From NCBI GenBank assembly GCA_011800805.1, contig MPNW01000082.1:13293-77292 (forward strand): a DNA stretch of 64,000 bases, read 5' to 3'. The stretch is from Hirudo medicinalis (taxonomy: Eukaryota; Annelida; Clitellata; Hirudinida; Hirudinidae). Under the pieces are notes generated by a model. The model was not told the DNA's origin and made no database searches. It saw nothing but the letters and a program-made list of their open reading frames with translations. Of the stretch, positions 55,138-64,000 are shown one piece after another (position 1 is the stretch's first letter; each line of letters begins with the position of its first letter). A program made the position numbers and the translations under genes.

Positions 55138-56697
55138 ATGGATAAACAATCATCATTACAAGAAATACAATCGTTTAAAGGCAAATACCCAAGTCAGTTG
55201 TGGTATCTTTTCTTCTCTGAAATGTGGGAGCGTTTCTGCTTCTACGGTATGCGCGGCATGCTCACTTTTTTTATGGTAGACCAATTACTGATGAAAGATG
55301 ATGCAGCTCAGCTACAATACGGCGCAACCCAAGCCTTTGTATATGCATTTACATTTATAGGAGGACTTTTTGCCGATAAAATATTAGGATTTCGGCGTTC
55401 GCTGTTTTGGGGCGGCTTGTTAATGATTGTGGGAAGTATAATTTTAGCATATAATCCGCATCAGTTTTTTTTCTCAGGCATTAGCTTTACCATTGTTGGC
55501 ACAGGTTTTTTCAAACCTAATATCTCTGCCATGGTGGGCAGTCTTTACAAACAAAACGATGAACGCCGAGACGCCGGATTTTCGGTTTTTTATGCCGGCA
55601 TAAACATTGGCGCATTATTAGGGGGGTATTTTTGTGTAGCCATTGGCAAAAGGCAAATATTGGCAGATAGTATTCCGGAAACCCTGTCGTGGAATGTAGC
55701 TTTCGGCTTAGCCGCCATAGCAATGTCTATCAGCTTATTTACGTTTCTTTATACTCAAAAAAAACTTGCCTCCATAGGCCTTTCTCCTCTTGCCATTCAA
55801 AAAAATGAATTAAAGGGGCGGCCTACAACAAACCTTGGTAAAATCAGGCATAAATTAAAACCTTGGCATAGTTATGCGGTGTATGTTGGCTCGCTTGCTG
55901 TCATTCCTTTTATTATGATTATGGTTTCTAAAACCGGTTATACCAATTATTTTATGTATACCATTGGTCCATTAACGTTACTATATTTGGGGTACGAAAT
56001 GTTTAAACATAGCCGGCAAGAGCGTAAAAAACTATTAGCAGCTATGGTTTTCATTATTTTTTCTGTTATTTTTTGGGGAATTTATGAACAAAGCGGAGGC
56101 TCTTTAAGTTTGTTTGCGGCTCGTCATCTGGACAATAAAATTTTGAATACGCTCACGCTCGATCCTAACGGGGTAAATAATTCATCTAATTCGCTGTTTG
56201 TAATCATTTTTGCTTTTATATTTAGTTTCATCTGGATTGCTTTAGCGAAGCGTAAAAAAGAACCCAACACCATTATTAAATTTGGTTTGGCGTTTATTTT
56301 TCTGGCCGGAGGCTATTTTATATTCTATCTTACCCGTTTTACGGTAAATAGCGCTGGGTTGGCTTCGTTAGATATCTTTACGCTTGCATATTTGGCAGTT
56401 TCCTTAGGCGAACTTTGCTTATCGCCGATCGGTTTATCTATTATGACCAAGCTTTCGCCTGCCAAACTGCAAGGAGTAATGATGGGAACGTGGTTTTTGG
56501 CATCGGCATATGGGCAATACGTAGCCGGATTATTGGGCGCAAGCTTTTCAAAAAATAGTATGGCCGGAAATAAAATGCATGAATTGACTACATATACCGC
56601 AGGTTACAAACAATTAGCATTTTATGCGTTAATTTCGGGCATTATTTTGATATTAATTGCCCCGTGGGTTAAAAAGTTAATGCAAGAAATCAAATAA
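55138..56697 (+). CDS. POT-family oligopeptide transporter, second copy
   Basis: 519 residues with the same fold and EMWERFCFYG as the signature, so the second Tyr of ExxERFxYY is Phe here. GTGFFKPNISAMVG and YEQSGGSLSLF are also present. It is clearly divergent from the first copy and 68 residues shorter, so it may have another specificity. Its start lies close behind the first copy with a TATTTTTA box between, so both coupled and separate transcription are possible. Confidence 0.92.
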   Translation: MDKQSSLQEIQSFKGKYPSQLWYLFFSEMWERFCFYGMRGMLTFFMVDQLLMKDDAAQLQYGATQAFVYAFTFIGGLFADKILGFRRSLFWGGLLMIVGSIILAYNPHQFFFSGISFTIVGTGFFKPNISAMVGSLYKQNDERRDAGFSVFYAGINIGALLGGYFCVAIGKRQILADSIPETLSWNVAFGLAAIAMSISLFTFLYTQKKLASIGLSPLAIQKNELKGRPTTNLGKIRHKLKPWHSYAVYVGSLAVIPFIMIMVSKTGYTNYFMYTIGPLTLLYLGYEMFKHSRQERKKLLAAMVFIIFSVIFWGIYEQSGGSLSLFAARHLDNKILNTLTLDPNGVNNSSNSLFVIIFAFIFSFIWIALAKRKKEPNTIIKFGLAFIFLAGGYFIFYLTRFTVNSAGLASLDIFTLAYLAVSLGELCLSPIGLSIMTKLSPAKLQGVMMGTWFLASAYGQYVAGLLGASFSKNSMAGNKMHELTTYTAGYKQLAFYALISGIILILIAPWVKKLMQEIK

Positions 56698-56800
56698 CAC
56701 CAGATTGAAGCTGAACGGTTGCTTATTTTGTTGGCAGAAAAAAGAATCACCCCCCTTCTGTATTTAATAATATGCTTTTAAATTAAAAAATCAACTTAAT

Positions 56801-57775
56801 TTAACAATACCATATTGCGGCCAGTAAAGCGGGGATTGAAATGATTATCCATAATATAATTCCCTGTAAAATCGGTTTAAATCCAACTGAAGCAAGCGCC
56901 GTTTTTGATAAACCCGAACCAATTAAAAACAGAGTGATGGTAAGCCCGTTTTTAGAAAAAGATACAATGTAATTATTAAATTCTTTTACAAAAGGCGCAT
57001 AAGTGTTGATAACAATTGCCAAAACAAACAGGCCGATAAAATAAGGAATCTTAATTTTGGTATTTTTAGATTTGAATGCAAGCGAGCTTAAAAAGGCTAT
57101 CGGGATAATCCACAATGCTCTTGTAAGCTTTACGGTTGTTGCAATTTGCAAAGCTTCAGCTCCGTATTTATTAGCCGCTCCAACCACCGAACTTGTATCA
57201 TGGATAGCAACAGCGCTCCATATTCCGAACTGCGTTTGAGACATACGCAATAAATGTCCAATTAAAGGAAAGATGAACAATGCCAACGAGTTCAGAATAA
57301 AAACAGTACCCAAAGCCACGCTTATTTGCTTTTCTTTTGCATCTATAACCGGCGATATGGCAGCAATAGCGCTTCCTCCGCAGATGGCCGTTCCGGCAGA
57401 TATCAACATAGAGGTTTTCTTATCTATATTCAACATTTTACCAAGCAAAAACCCTATAATAAGCGTTCCAAAAACAGAAGTAATTGTAATTAAAATTCCA
57501 TCTTTTCCCGCTTGCAATGCCGTGTGTACATTCATGCCGAATCCTAAACCCACTACCGAAATTTGTAACAGAATGCTTATCGTTTTATGATTTAGATGTA
57601 GAAAAGGATGACCTAAAAATTGCGCTACAATAATCCCCATCAATAAAGCGATGGGTGGAGAGATAAATGGCGACAAACAAATCATAAGAATTAAAATAAA
57701 AACGATTTCTCTAATCGTAATATTTTTGTCGAGTAGTTTTTTGCCCTTGGTTGCGTATTTTGTTTTACCATCCAT
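56801..57775 (-). CDS. YeiH/UPF0324 family membrane protein, putative sulfate exporter
   Basis: 324 residues with about ten membrane helices, the UPF0324 size. Conserved GTAICGGSAIAAISPVI and the AIHDTSSVVGAA motif are present. The family is annotated as putative sulfate or sulfonate exporter on weak evidence. Directly upstream on the same strand is a LysR regulator, as is common for YeiH. Confidence 0.9.
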   Translation of the reverse strand: MDGKTKYATKGKKLLDKNITIREIVFILILMICLSPFISPPIALLMGIIVAQFLGHPFLHLNHKTISILLQISVVGLGFGMNVHTALQAGKDGILITITSVFGTLIIGFLLGKMLNIDKKTSMLISAGTAICGGSAIAAISPVIDAKEKQISVALGTVFILNSLALFIFPLIGHLLRMSQTQFGIWSAVAIHDTSSVVGAANKYGAEALQIATTVKLTRALWIIPIAFLSSLAFKSKNTKIKIPYFIGLFVLAIVINTYAPFVKEFNNYIVSFSKNGLTITLFLIGSGLSKTALASVGFKPILQGIILWIIISIPALLAAIWYC

Positions 57776-57851
57776 AATAATTTAGAATTAGTTATTTCAT
57801 CACAAAGATGGATAGTAAATAATCGTCAGAGAAATGATTATTTGTAATCTG

Positions 57852-58748
57852 TCATAACTTAAAGTTATTAGAAAAAAGGTGTTTGAGAAATATATCCTGC
57901 AAATAATGAACATCGCCTTGTTGCGTTATAAAATAGAAATAACGCTCTATATCAAGTTTTTTAACGTCTATTATTTTTAATTCGCCGGCTTTTAATTCTT
58001 TATAAACAGCATGGACGGAAAGAAATGCAAAAGAATTGGAATTTAACAAATAAGATTTTATGCTTGCTATATTTTCCAAAACCATATCTATGTTAAGTTG
58101 CGAAAAATCTACGCCCGCTTTTTTTAAAGCGGCGGCAATAACTTCCAAAGATCCAGAACCGGGTTCTCTTACAACAATTGGCAGTTTATACAAATCATCT
58201 AAATTAATAACCGTTTTTTTTATTGTCGGGTTGGCAGTTCTTGTACAAAGAACAATTTCGTCTTTTACAAAGGAAATGTATTTGATGTATTTTCGCTTTG
58301 ATTGCCCTTCAACTATACCTAAATCTATTTTGTTTTCAGTTAAAAGGTTTTCGATATGCTCGGTATTGTTGGAGGTAAGAGAAATTTTTACATCTGGAAA
58401 TTGCTGCTTAAAAGAAGCCAAATATTTAGGTAAAAAGTATTGCGAAACAGTAGTGCTGGCGCCAATTTTAAATGTTCCTTTTACATTTTTGGATAAAGCG
58501 GCCAGTTCAAAATCAATATTCCGATAAATATTAATCAGGTTTTCGGTTTGTTTTAAAAGTAATACTCCTGCTTGGGTAAGTTTTATTCTCGTTCCGTTGC
58601 GTTCAAACAGTTTAACCCTATAAAAGGTTTCTATCTCATGTATATGCTTGCTTACGGCAGGCTGAGTTATAAACAATTCATTTGCGGCTTTGGTAAAATT
58701 TAACCGCTTGGCCACTATATAAAAAACCTTAAGTCTAAGGTCAAACAT
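57852..58748 (-). CDS. LysR-family transcription regulator
   Basis: 298 residues. The N-terminal winged helix-turn-helix reads FYIVAKRLNFTKAANELFITQPAVSKHIHEIE, and a CysB-like effector-binding domain follows (FKIGASTTVSQYFLPKYLASF). The gene is 76 bases upstream of yeiH in the same direction, so it probably regulates it, as for YeiE-type proteins next to YeiH. The inducer is unknown. Confidence 0.92.
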   Translation of the reverse strand: MFDLRLKVFYIVAKRLNFTKAANELFITQPAVSKHIHEIETFYRVKLFERNGTRIKLTQAGVLLLKQTENLINIYRNIDFELAALSKNVKGTFKIGASTTVSQYFLPKYLASFKQQFPDVKISLTSNNTEHIENLLTENKIDLGIVEGQSKRKYIKYISFVKDEIVLCTRTANPTIKKTVINLDDLYKLPIVVREPGSGSLEVIAAALKKAGVDFSQLNIDMVLENIASIKSYLLNSNSFAFLSVHAVYKELKAGELKIIDVKKLDIERYFYFITQQGDVHYLQDIFLKHLFSNNFKL

Positions 58749-59054
58749 AATTAAAAAAATGTACTGATTCTATCTTCATTAAGGGTGCAAGATAACGGTT
58801 TTAATTAAAAACGGGTTATGCAAAATGTTTCTTGTTCAGCAGACAGTTCCAAGCTCAAATTTATATTTTATTTTAATATGATTTTAAACTTAATAATACC
58901 CTTTATAATTTATTGTATATAACCATATCAAAACTTTGCCAAGGTTGCTAAAATACCCGATGGTTTATGGTTAATATTTTTTAATATTTGAATAATGCAA
59001 TTCTTATTAATTCTATTTTTTCTACCTTTACAACCTAATTTATTATATCTTATA
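58749..59054. other. Intergenic region between lysR and purH
   Basis: About 306 bases, divergent promoters expected; AT-rich. No riboswitch-like structure or gene was recognised. A frame open from 58995 into purH adds 20 residues without family similarity. Confidence 0.4.
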
Positions 59055-60581
59055 ATGGGTCAATCAGTAAAGATCAAAAATGCTTTAATATCGGTTTATT
59101 ATAAAGATGGTTTAGCTCCGTTGGTAGGATATTTGGCCAATCAAGGCGTAATGCTATACTCTACCGGCGGTACCAAGCAATTTATCAAAAATTTGGGCTT
59201 ACCGGTTGAAGCTGTTGAAGATCTTACCGGATACCCTTCTATTTTAGGCGGTCGGGTTAAAACCTTACATCCGAAAGTTTTTGGCGGTATTTTAAACAGA
59301 AGAAATCTGGCGGATGATAGTACTCAAATTACAGAGTATGAAATCCCTGAGATTGACTTGGTTATTGTTGATCTTTATCCTTTTGAAGAAACGGTAAAAT
59401 CGGGCGGAGCCGAACAAGAAATTATTGAAAAAATTGATATAGGAGGTATTTCTTTAATTAGGGCGGCCGCCAAAAATTATAACGATGTAGTTATTTTGGC
59501 CTCAAAAGATGATTACGGTATTTTATTGGCGCAGTTACAATCTCAAAATGGCGAAACTACTTTAGCGCAACGCAAATCTTTTGCCAAAAAAGCGTTTCAT
59601 ATTTCTTCTGATTATGATACCGCCATTTTCAATTATTTTAATAACAAAGAACCGTTAAAGGCATTCAAGTATAGCGTTGGTTGTTCTCAAACTTTACGCT
59701 ATGGAGAAAACCCTCATCAAAAAGGTACTTTTTACGGTAATCTTGATGAAATGTTTACCAAATGGAGCGGCAAAGAATTAAGCTATAACAATTTGGTAGA
59801 TGTTGATGCTGCCGTTAGTTTGATAGATGAGTTTACCGAACCTGCTTTTGCTGTCCTTAAACATACAAACTCATGTGGGGTTGCCTCGCACAACAATATT
59901 AAACAAGCCTGTATTGACGCCTTAGCATGCGACCCTCTTTCTGCATTTGGCGGTGTTTTAATTTCTAACAGAGAAATTGATTTGGCAACAGCAGAAGAAA
60001 TTAATAAACTTTTTTTTGAAGTATTGATTGCCCCTAATTATCAGGAAAAAGCGGTTGAATTACTTAAAAACAAGAAAAACAGGGTAATTCTTCAACGAAA
60101 TTATACAGAACTGAACGGTAAACAGTTTAAAACTTTATTAAACGGGGTTATTGAGCAAGATAAAGATTTGGTAATAGAAGGGCCTGAACAAATGATGCCT
60201 GTAACCAAGGTAAAACCTACGCCCCAACAGCTTAAAGATTTATTTTTCGCCAATAAAATTGTGAAACACACAAAGTCTAACGCCATCGTTTTAGCTAAAA
60301 ATAATGTTTTACTGGCAAGCGGTGTTGGCCAAACAAGCCGTGTTGACGCATTAAAACAAGCCTTAGAAAAGGCTGCTGCTTTCGGTTTTGACGTTAAAGG
60401 CGCAGCGATGGCAAGCGATGCTTTCTTTCCTTTTTCTGATTGCGTTGAAATTGCCGCCAATGCCGGAATTGCCGCTATATTACAACCGGGCGGCTCAATT
60501 AAAGATGCCGATTCTATTGCAAAAGCTAATGAAAAAAACATTGCCATGGTAACAACGGGCGTCAGGCATTTTAAGCATTAA
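59055..60581 (+). CDS. purH: Bifunctional AICAR formyltransferase/IMP cyclohydrolase
   Basis: 508 residues from the ATG at 59055. The N-terminal IMP cyclohydrolase domain begins VKIKNALISVYYKDGL and has YSTGGT and GGRVKTLHPKV. The formyltransferase domain has LRYGENPHQKG, the catalytic Lys/His in AVLKHTNSCG and DPLSAFGG. It does the last two steps to IMP. It is a single transcription unit, not in a pur operon, as often in this phylum. Confidence 0.95.
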   Translation: MGQSVKIKNALISVYYKDGLAPLVGYLANQGVMLYSTGGTKQFIKNLGLPVEAVEDLTGYPSILGGRVKTLHPKVFGGILNRRNLADDSTQITEYEIPEIDLVIVDLYPFEETVKSGGAEQEIIEKIDIGGISLIRAAAKNYNDVVILASKDDYGILLAQLQSQNGETTLAQRKSFAKKAFHISSDYDTAIFNYFNNKEPLKAFKYSVGCSQTLRYGENPHQKGTFYGNLDEMFTKWSGKELSYNNLVDVDAAVSLIDEFTEPAFAVLKHTNSCGVASHNNIKQACIDALACDPLSAFGGVLISNREIDLATAEEINKLFFEVLIAPNYQEKAVELLKNKKNRVILQRNYTELNGKQFKTLLNGVIEQDKDLVIEGPEQMMPVTKVKPTPQQLKDLFFANKIVKHTKSNAIVLAKNNVLLASGVGQTSRVDALKQALEKAAAFGFDVKGAAMASDAFFPFSDCVEIAANAGIAAILQPGGSIKDADSIAKANEKNIAMVTTGVRHFKH

Positions 60582-60673
60582 AAAATATCAACTTGCTTTT
60601 TGATCAATAAAGATTTAACACGGTAAAAAAGCTAAATTTACATTTAAAATTATAATTTAACACAAATATATAC

Positions 60674-61696
60674 ATGGGTTTTTTTAACTGGTTTACTCAA
60701 GAGATAGCTATAGACTTAGGAACAGCAAACACTCTGATTATACATAACGATAAAGTTGTGGTAGACGAACCTTCTATCGTTGCATTTGACAGAAGTACCA
60801 ATAAAATTATAGCCATTGGTAAACAAGCCATGCAAATGGAGGGAAAAACGCATGATAATATCAGAACCGTTAGGCCGCTAAAAGATGGCGTAATTGCCGA
60901 TTTTAATGCTGCAGAGGTTATGATAAAAGGCATGATTCGCATGCTTAATGGCGGTAAAGGCTGGTTGTTTCCGTCTTTACGTATGGTTATTTGCATCCCT
61001 TCGGGTATTACCGAGGTAGAAAAAAGAGCAGTACACGATTCGGCTGAAATTGCCGGCGCTAAAGAGGTTTATCTGATTCACGAACCAATGGCAGCTGCCG
61101 TAGGTATTGGAATAGACGTAGATGAACCTATGGGTAACATGATTATTGATATTGGGGGAGGAACTACCGAAATTGCTGTTATTGCCTTATCGGGCATCGT
61201 TTGCGACCAATCCATTCGTGTAGCGGGCGATAATTTTGACTCCGACATTATAAACTATATCCGTAGGCAACACAACATTATGATTGGCGAGCGCACGGCA
61301 GAAAAAATCAAAGTTCAGGTTGGCGCAGCCTTACCTGAACTTTCTGACCCCCCGGCCGATTTTGCCGTTCAGGGCAGAGATCTGATGACAGGCGTGCCTA
61401 AACAAATAATGGTTTCTTACACCGAAATTGCCCATTGTTTAGATAAGTCTATTTCAAAAATTGAAGAGGCTATTTTAAAAGCCTTAGAAATTACCCCCCC
61501 TGAGCTTTCAGCAGATATTTACCAAACAGGTATTTATTTAACCGGTGGCGGCGCATTGTTACGCGGGTTGGATAAACGTATCGGCTCAAAAACGAAGTTA
61601 CCCGTTCATATTGCAGACGACCCCTTGCGCGCAGTTGTTCGCGGTACCGGAATAGCGCTAAAAAATATCGGCAATTATAAGTTTTTAATGCAATAA
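60674..61696 (+). CDS. mreB: Rod-shape-determining actin MreB
   Basis: 340 residues. The actin-fold nucleotide motifs are IAIDLGTANTLI (phosphate 1), MIIDIGGGTTEIAVIAL (phosphate 2) and TGGGALLRGLDKRI (adenosine). It forms membrane-bound filaments guiding the elongasome. It opens the mreB-mreC-mreD-mrdA cluster; the gap to mreC is 321 bases. Confidence 0.96.
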   Translation: MGFFNWFTQEIAIDLGTANTLIIHNDKVVVDEPSIVAFDRSTNKIIAIGKQAMQMEGKTHDNIRTVRPLKDGVIADFNAAEVMIKGMIRMLNGGKGWLFPSLRMVICIPSGITEVEKRAVHDSAEIAGAKEVYLIHEPMAAAVGIGIDVDEPMGNMIIDIGGGTTEIAVIALSGIVCDQSIRVAGDNFDSDIINYIRRQHNIMIGERTAEKIKVQVGAALPELSDPPADFAVQGRDLMTGVPKQIMVSYTEIAHCLDKSISKIEEAILKALEITPPELSADIYQTGIYLTGGGALLRGLDKRIGSKTKLPVHIADDPLRAVVRGTGIALKNIGNYKFLMQ

Positions 61697-62017
61697 TAGA
61701 ATTTTAAATTTGCAATTCTGATGGCGCCAGCTCAAAGGATCGTTAAATCTATATATAAAAATAATGATTATTTGCCGTTAAACACAGCTGCAAAAGCGTT
61801 AAACAGGATACAACTTCAATGGGTTTTATGGAATTAAAATTTATGGAATTAAAAATTGAAGAAGAGAATTATACAGACAAAAATTAATAAAATTTATAAA
61901 AGGTTTTGGCTCCTACAATTTTGTTAAATTTTTTAAAAATGGATAAAAATTGAACTACTTTTATTAAATTTTTGTTAAAAATACGCAAAATCGCATATCG
62001 TTAAAAAGTAAATCAAA
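61697..62017. other. Intergenic region between mreB and mreC
   Basis: About 320 bases with no gene. It contains a 15-16 base tandem duplication (TTATGGAATTAAAA at about 61825-61855). The length suggests mreC may have its own promoter. Confidence 0.45.
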
Positions 62018-62854
62018 ATGCGTAACCTTTGGATTTTTATTAGCAGATATAACGCATTTTTCTTTTTCATTTTTTTCTTTACCGTAGGCATTGTATTAAC
62101 AATAAAAAACAATGCTTACCAGCATTATATAGCCTTTAATTCGGCAAACAGGGTGATTGGCAATACCTACAAGCAATTAAAAAATATAAAACGATACCTG
62201 AATTTAGGACAGGTAAATGACATGCTGAATGAAGAAAACGCCAGATTAAAACAACAACTTTTGGCTTTAAATGTTCTTGATACCGCTAAAAATACTTTTG
62301 TTAACGATGCGGTAAACAAACAACGCTATCAACTGATTGCAGCCGAGGTTATTAAAAATTCTGTTTCCTTAACAAACAATATTATCACCATTAACAAAGG
62401 CGCTGCAAGCGGAATTACAAAAGATATGTCTGTAATTTCATCTAACAAAGGCATTGTAGGTTTTATTAAAGATGTTTCGCCTCATTTTGCCACCATCAGA
62501 TCTTTGCTTAATAGCGAGACTTCGGTTAGCGTCAATTTAAAAAACACCAACATTTTTGGTTCTTTAATTTGGGGCCAAAGTGATTTTGATTACAAAAAAG
62601 CGGTGGTAAAAGAAATACCGAATCATATTAAAGTTAAAATTGGTGACACCATTATAACCTCGGGGGCAGGCAGGTTTCCTAAAGGAATAGAGGTTGGAAA
62701 GGTGATCAAAACAAACGCAACCGGCGGCGATAGTTTTGTAACCTTAGAGCTGGCTTTATTTAACGATTTTAGTAAACTGGAATACGTTTACATAGTAAAA
62801 GACAGATTGGCAACAGAACAAAATAATTTAGAAAACCCACCCAAAAATGAATAA
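62018..62854 (+). CDS. mreC: Rod-shape-determining protein MreC
   Basis: 278 residues: one N-terminal membrane helix (about 15-32), a coiled coil (about 65-90), then the periplasmic beta-barrel part with INKGAASGITKDMSVISSNKGIVG and GDTIITSGAGRFPKGIEVGKV, the MreC signature. It links MreB to penicillin-binding proteins. The mreD start lies inside its last codons (8-base overlap). Confidence 0.93.
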   Translation: MRNLWIFISRYNAFFFFIFFFTVGIVLTIKNNAYQHYIAFNSANRVIGNTYKQLKNIKRYLNLGQVNDMLNEENARLKQQLLALNVLDTAKNTFVNDAVNKQRYQLIAAEVIKNSVSLTNNIITINKGAASGITKDMSVISSNKGIVGFIKDVSPHFATIRSLLNSETSVSVNLKNTNIFGSLIWGQSDFDYKKAVVKEIPNHIKVKIGDTIITSGAGRFPKGIEVGKVIKTNATGGDSFVTLELALFNDFSKLEYVYIVKDRLATEQNNLENPPKNE

Positions 62855-63362
62855 CAAAAGCATTTTCATCAACATATTTAGGTGGTTCAGTTTATTATTT
62901 GTACAAATCTTTTTTTTACGCAACTTTGTAATATACGGACTTGCCACACCGTTTACCTATTGTCTTTTTCTGCTGATTTTACCCTTTAATATATCCAATT
63001 TTTTTCTCTTTATATCAGCTTTTTTTACCGGCCTAACCCTTGATTCTTTTTATGATACATTGGGCCTTCATACCAGCGCATGCGTAGCTTTGGCTTTTGT
63101 AAGAATCTGTTTTATCTTTCTGACCTTAAATCGGGAATCGATAGACGAACCCGAACCATCTTTAGGTAACATGGGGTTTAAATGGTTTTGTTTATATGCT
63201 TTTGTGTGCATATTTTCGCATCACTTGGTTTTATTTCTTTTAGAAGCATTTAAACTTTCCGATATTGGTTATACATTGGGCAAGTGTATGGTTAGCGTGT
63301 GTTTAACCATGTTTACTGTTTTGTTAATCGAATTTATGTTCCATAACAAGAAGATAAATTAA
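62847..63362 (+). CDS. mreD: Rod-shape-determining protein MreD
   Basis: 171 residues with five or six membrane helices; an integral membrane part of the elongasome. Sequence conservation of MreD is low; the call rests on size, topology and position. It overlaps mreC by 8 bases and mrdA by one base. Confidence 0.88.
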   Translation: MNNKSIFINIFRWFSLLFVQIFFLRNFVIYGLATPFTYCLFLLILPFNISNFFLFISAFFTGLTLDSFYDTLGLHTSACVALAFVRICFIFLTLNRESIDEPEPSLGNMGFKWFCLYAFVCIFSHHLVLFLLEAFKLSDIGYTLGKCMVSVCLTMFTVLLIEFMFHNKKIN

Positions 63363-64000
63363 TGGAGCAACTGTTTAAAAGAAAGTACATTATTCAAACT
63401 TTATTTATCTTGTTGATGCTAATATTGCTGGGTAATGTTTTTTATATGCAGTTAATAACCGATAAATATTTTCTGAATGCCAATAACAATGCGCTTCGCC
63501 GCACATACACCTACCCTGCCAGGGGTGTAATTGTTGATAGAAACAATAAAATTTTGGTACAAAACCAACCTACTTACGATTTATTGGTTACCCCAAACGA
63601 TGTAAAAGCTTTTGATACCCTTTCGTTTTGCCGAATTTTAAATATAAATATGGCAGAATTTGACAAAAAGTTTCGCAAGGCAATTAATTATTCTCCTTAT
63701 CAGCCTTCCATCTTTCAAAAACTGCTGTCTGTTGAAATGTATGCCACCTTGCAAGAACAGATGTATAATTTTTCGGGCTTTTTTGTACAAAAAAGAACCA
63801 TAAGGTATTATCCCGACAGCATAGCGGCTCAGTTGTTAGGCTATATCCGTGAAGTTAACAACAACGATATTCAAAAAAGCGTTGGTTATTACAAACCGGG
63901 CGACTATATCGGGAAATCCGGCATCGAAAAAGAATACGAAAAAGAACTGCGAGGCCAAAAAGGCGTTACGCTAAAACTTTACGATGCGCACAATATGCCT
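63362..64000 (+). CDS. mrdA: Penicillin-binding protein 2, N-terminal part
   Basis: 213 codons are seen; the gene continues past the window. After a cytoplasmic start and one membrane helix (about residues 8-28), the dimerisation region reads TYPARGVIVDRNNKILVQNQPTYDLLV. KPGDYIGKSGIEKEYEKELRGQKG follows, the standard class B PBP2 pattern. The transpeptidase domain lies beyond the end. It starts in the mreD stop codon, so it is translationally coupled. Confidence 0.94.
   Translation, partial: MEQLFKRKYIIQTLFILLMLILLGNVFYMQLITDKYFLNANNNALRRTYTYPARGVIVDRNNKILVQNQPTYDLLVTPNDVKAFDTLSFCRILNINMAEFDKKFRKAINYSPYQPSIFQKLLSVEMYATLQEQMYNFSGFFVQKRTIRYYPDSIAAQLLGYIREVNNNDIQKSVGYYKPGDYIGKSGIEKEYEKELRGQKGVTLKLYDAHNMP

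Noticed and set aside
58749..59054. Purine riboswitch upstream of purH
   Set aside because: No conserved junction elements or terminator could be seen.

Overview
The window reads as a chromosomal scaffold from a Bacteroidota bacterium, most likely of the Sphingobacteriales/Pedobacter type. The evidence is the gene set (MutS2 behind a DUF4296 lipoprotein, CcmE/CcmF-type cytochrome c maturation, DUF2520, MreBCD-PBP2, POT transporters, PhoX plus a di-haem peroxidase), many SPII lipoprotein signals, and repeated TAnnTTTG-type -7 boxes. By eye the GC content is mostly in the high thirties percent. Species cannot be named from sequence alone.

Layout. 0-2.1 kb: the C-terminal end of a very AT-rich outer-membrane barrel, then decayed IS1 and IS5-type remnants. 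2.2-14.8 kb: DUF4296, mutS2, scoA, scoB, a dying IS1 copy, a universal stress gene, a frameshifted NlpC/P60 gene, msrA, the ccmE-ccmF-DUF2520 overlap operon, ferredoxin, iscX and kdsC. 15-18.4 kb: a lipocalin-like lipoprotein, repeats, an IS982 fragment, lysC-yggS, a duplicated piece of the DUF4296 locus and an IS5 end. 18.4-24.2 kb: WD40, yceH, guaB, a DCC protein and rpsA. 24.6-26.3 kb: a ruined type I restriction-modification locus with a mobile mystery protein A fragment and a short IS5-type element, then tRNA-Leu(CAA). 26.6-35.5 kb: a frameshifted di-haem peroxidase, PhoX, an alpha/beta hydrolase, glutamate dehydrogenase, ccmB-ccmC-ccmD and ogt. 35.8-39.4 kb: a frameshifted hscA, then a scaffold gap (222 N) flanked by two copies of the hscA tail and about 119 bp of nonribosomal peptide synthetase (NRPS) sequence. 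39.8-53.2 kb: interrupted MPG glycosylase, IS1 remnant, gyrA, two TPR proteins, FUSC, bioB, frameshifted mazG, frameshifted thiolase and an exported hypothetical. 53.3-64 kb: two POT transporters, YeiH with a LysR regulator, purH, and mreB-mreC-mreD-mrdA running off the end.

How the genes connect. Cytochrome c maturation is present as two separated blocks (ccmBCD and ccmEF), which would serve the di-haem peroxidase. Ferredoxin, IscX and HscA are scattered parts of an ISC-type iron-sulfur system, which BioB needs. ScoAB and the thiolase fit ketone-body/acetoacetyl-CoA metabolism. MreBCD-PBP2 is the rod-shape operon.

The most striking overall property is erosion. Six otherwise intact genes carry one small disruption each, mostly a one-base change in a base run, and all mobile elements are truncated. 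That fits either early pseudogenisation in a lineage under weak selection or uncorrected indels in a draft assembly; read data would decide. I found no clearly new multi-gene system. The best leads are the NRPS fragment at the gap, the duplicated yggS/DUF4296 junction at both ends of a 15.8-kb block, the CxxxY-type CcmE, and the broken restriction locus with mobile mystery protein A.
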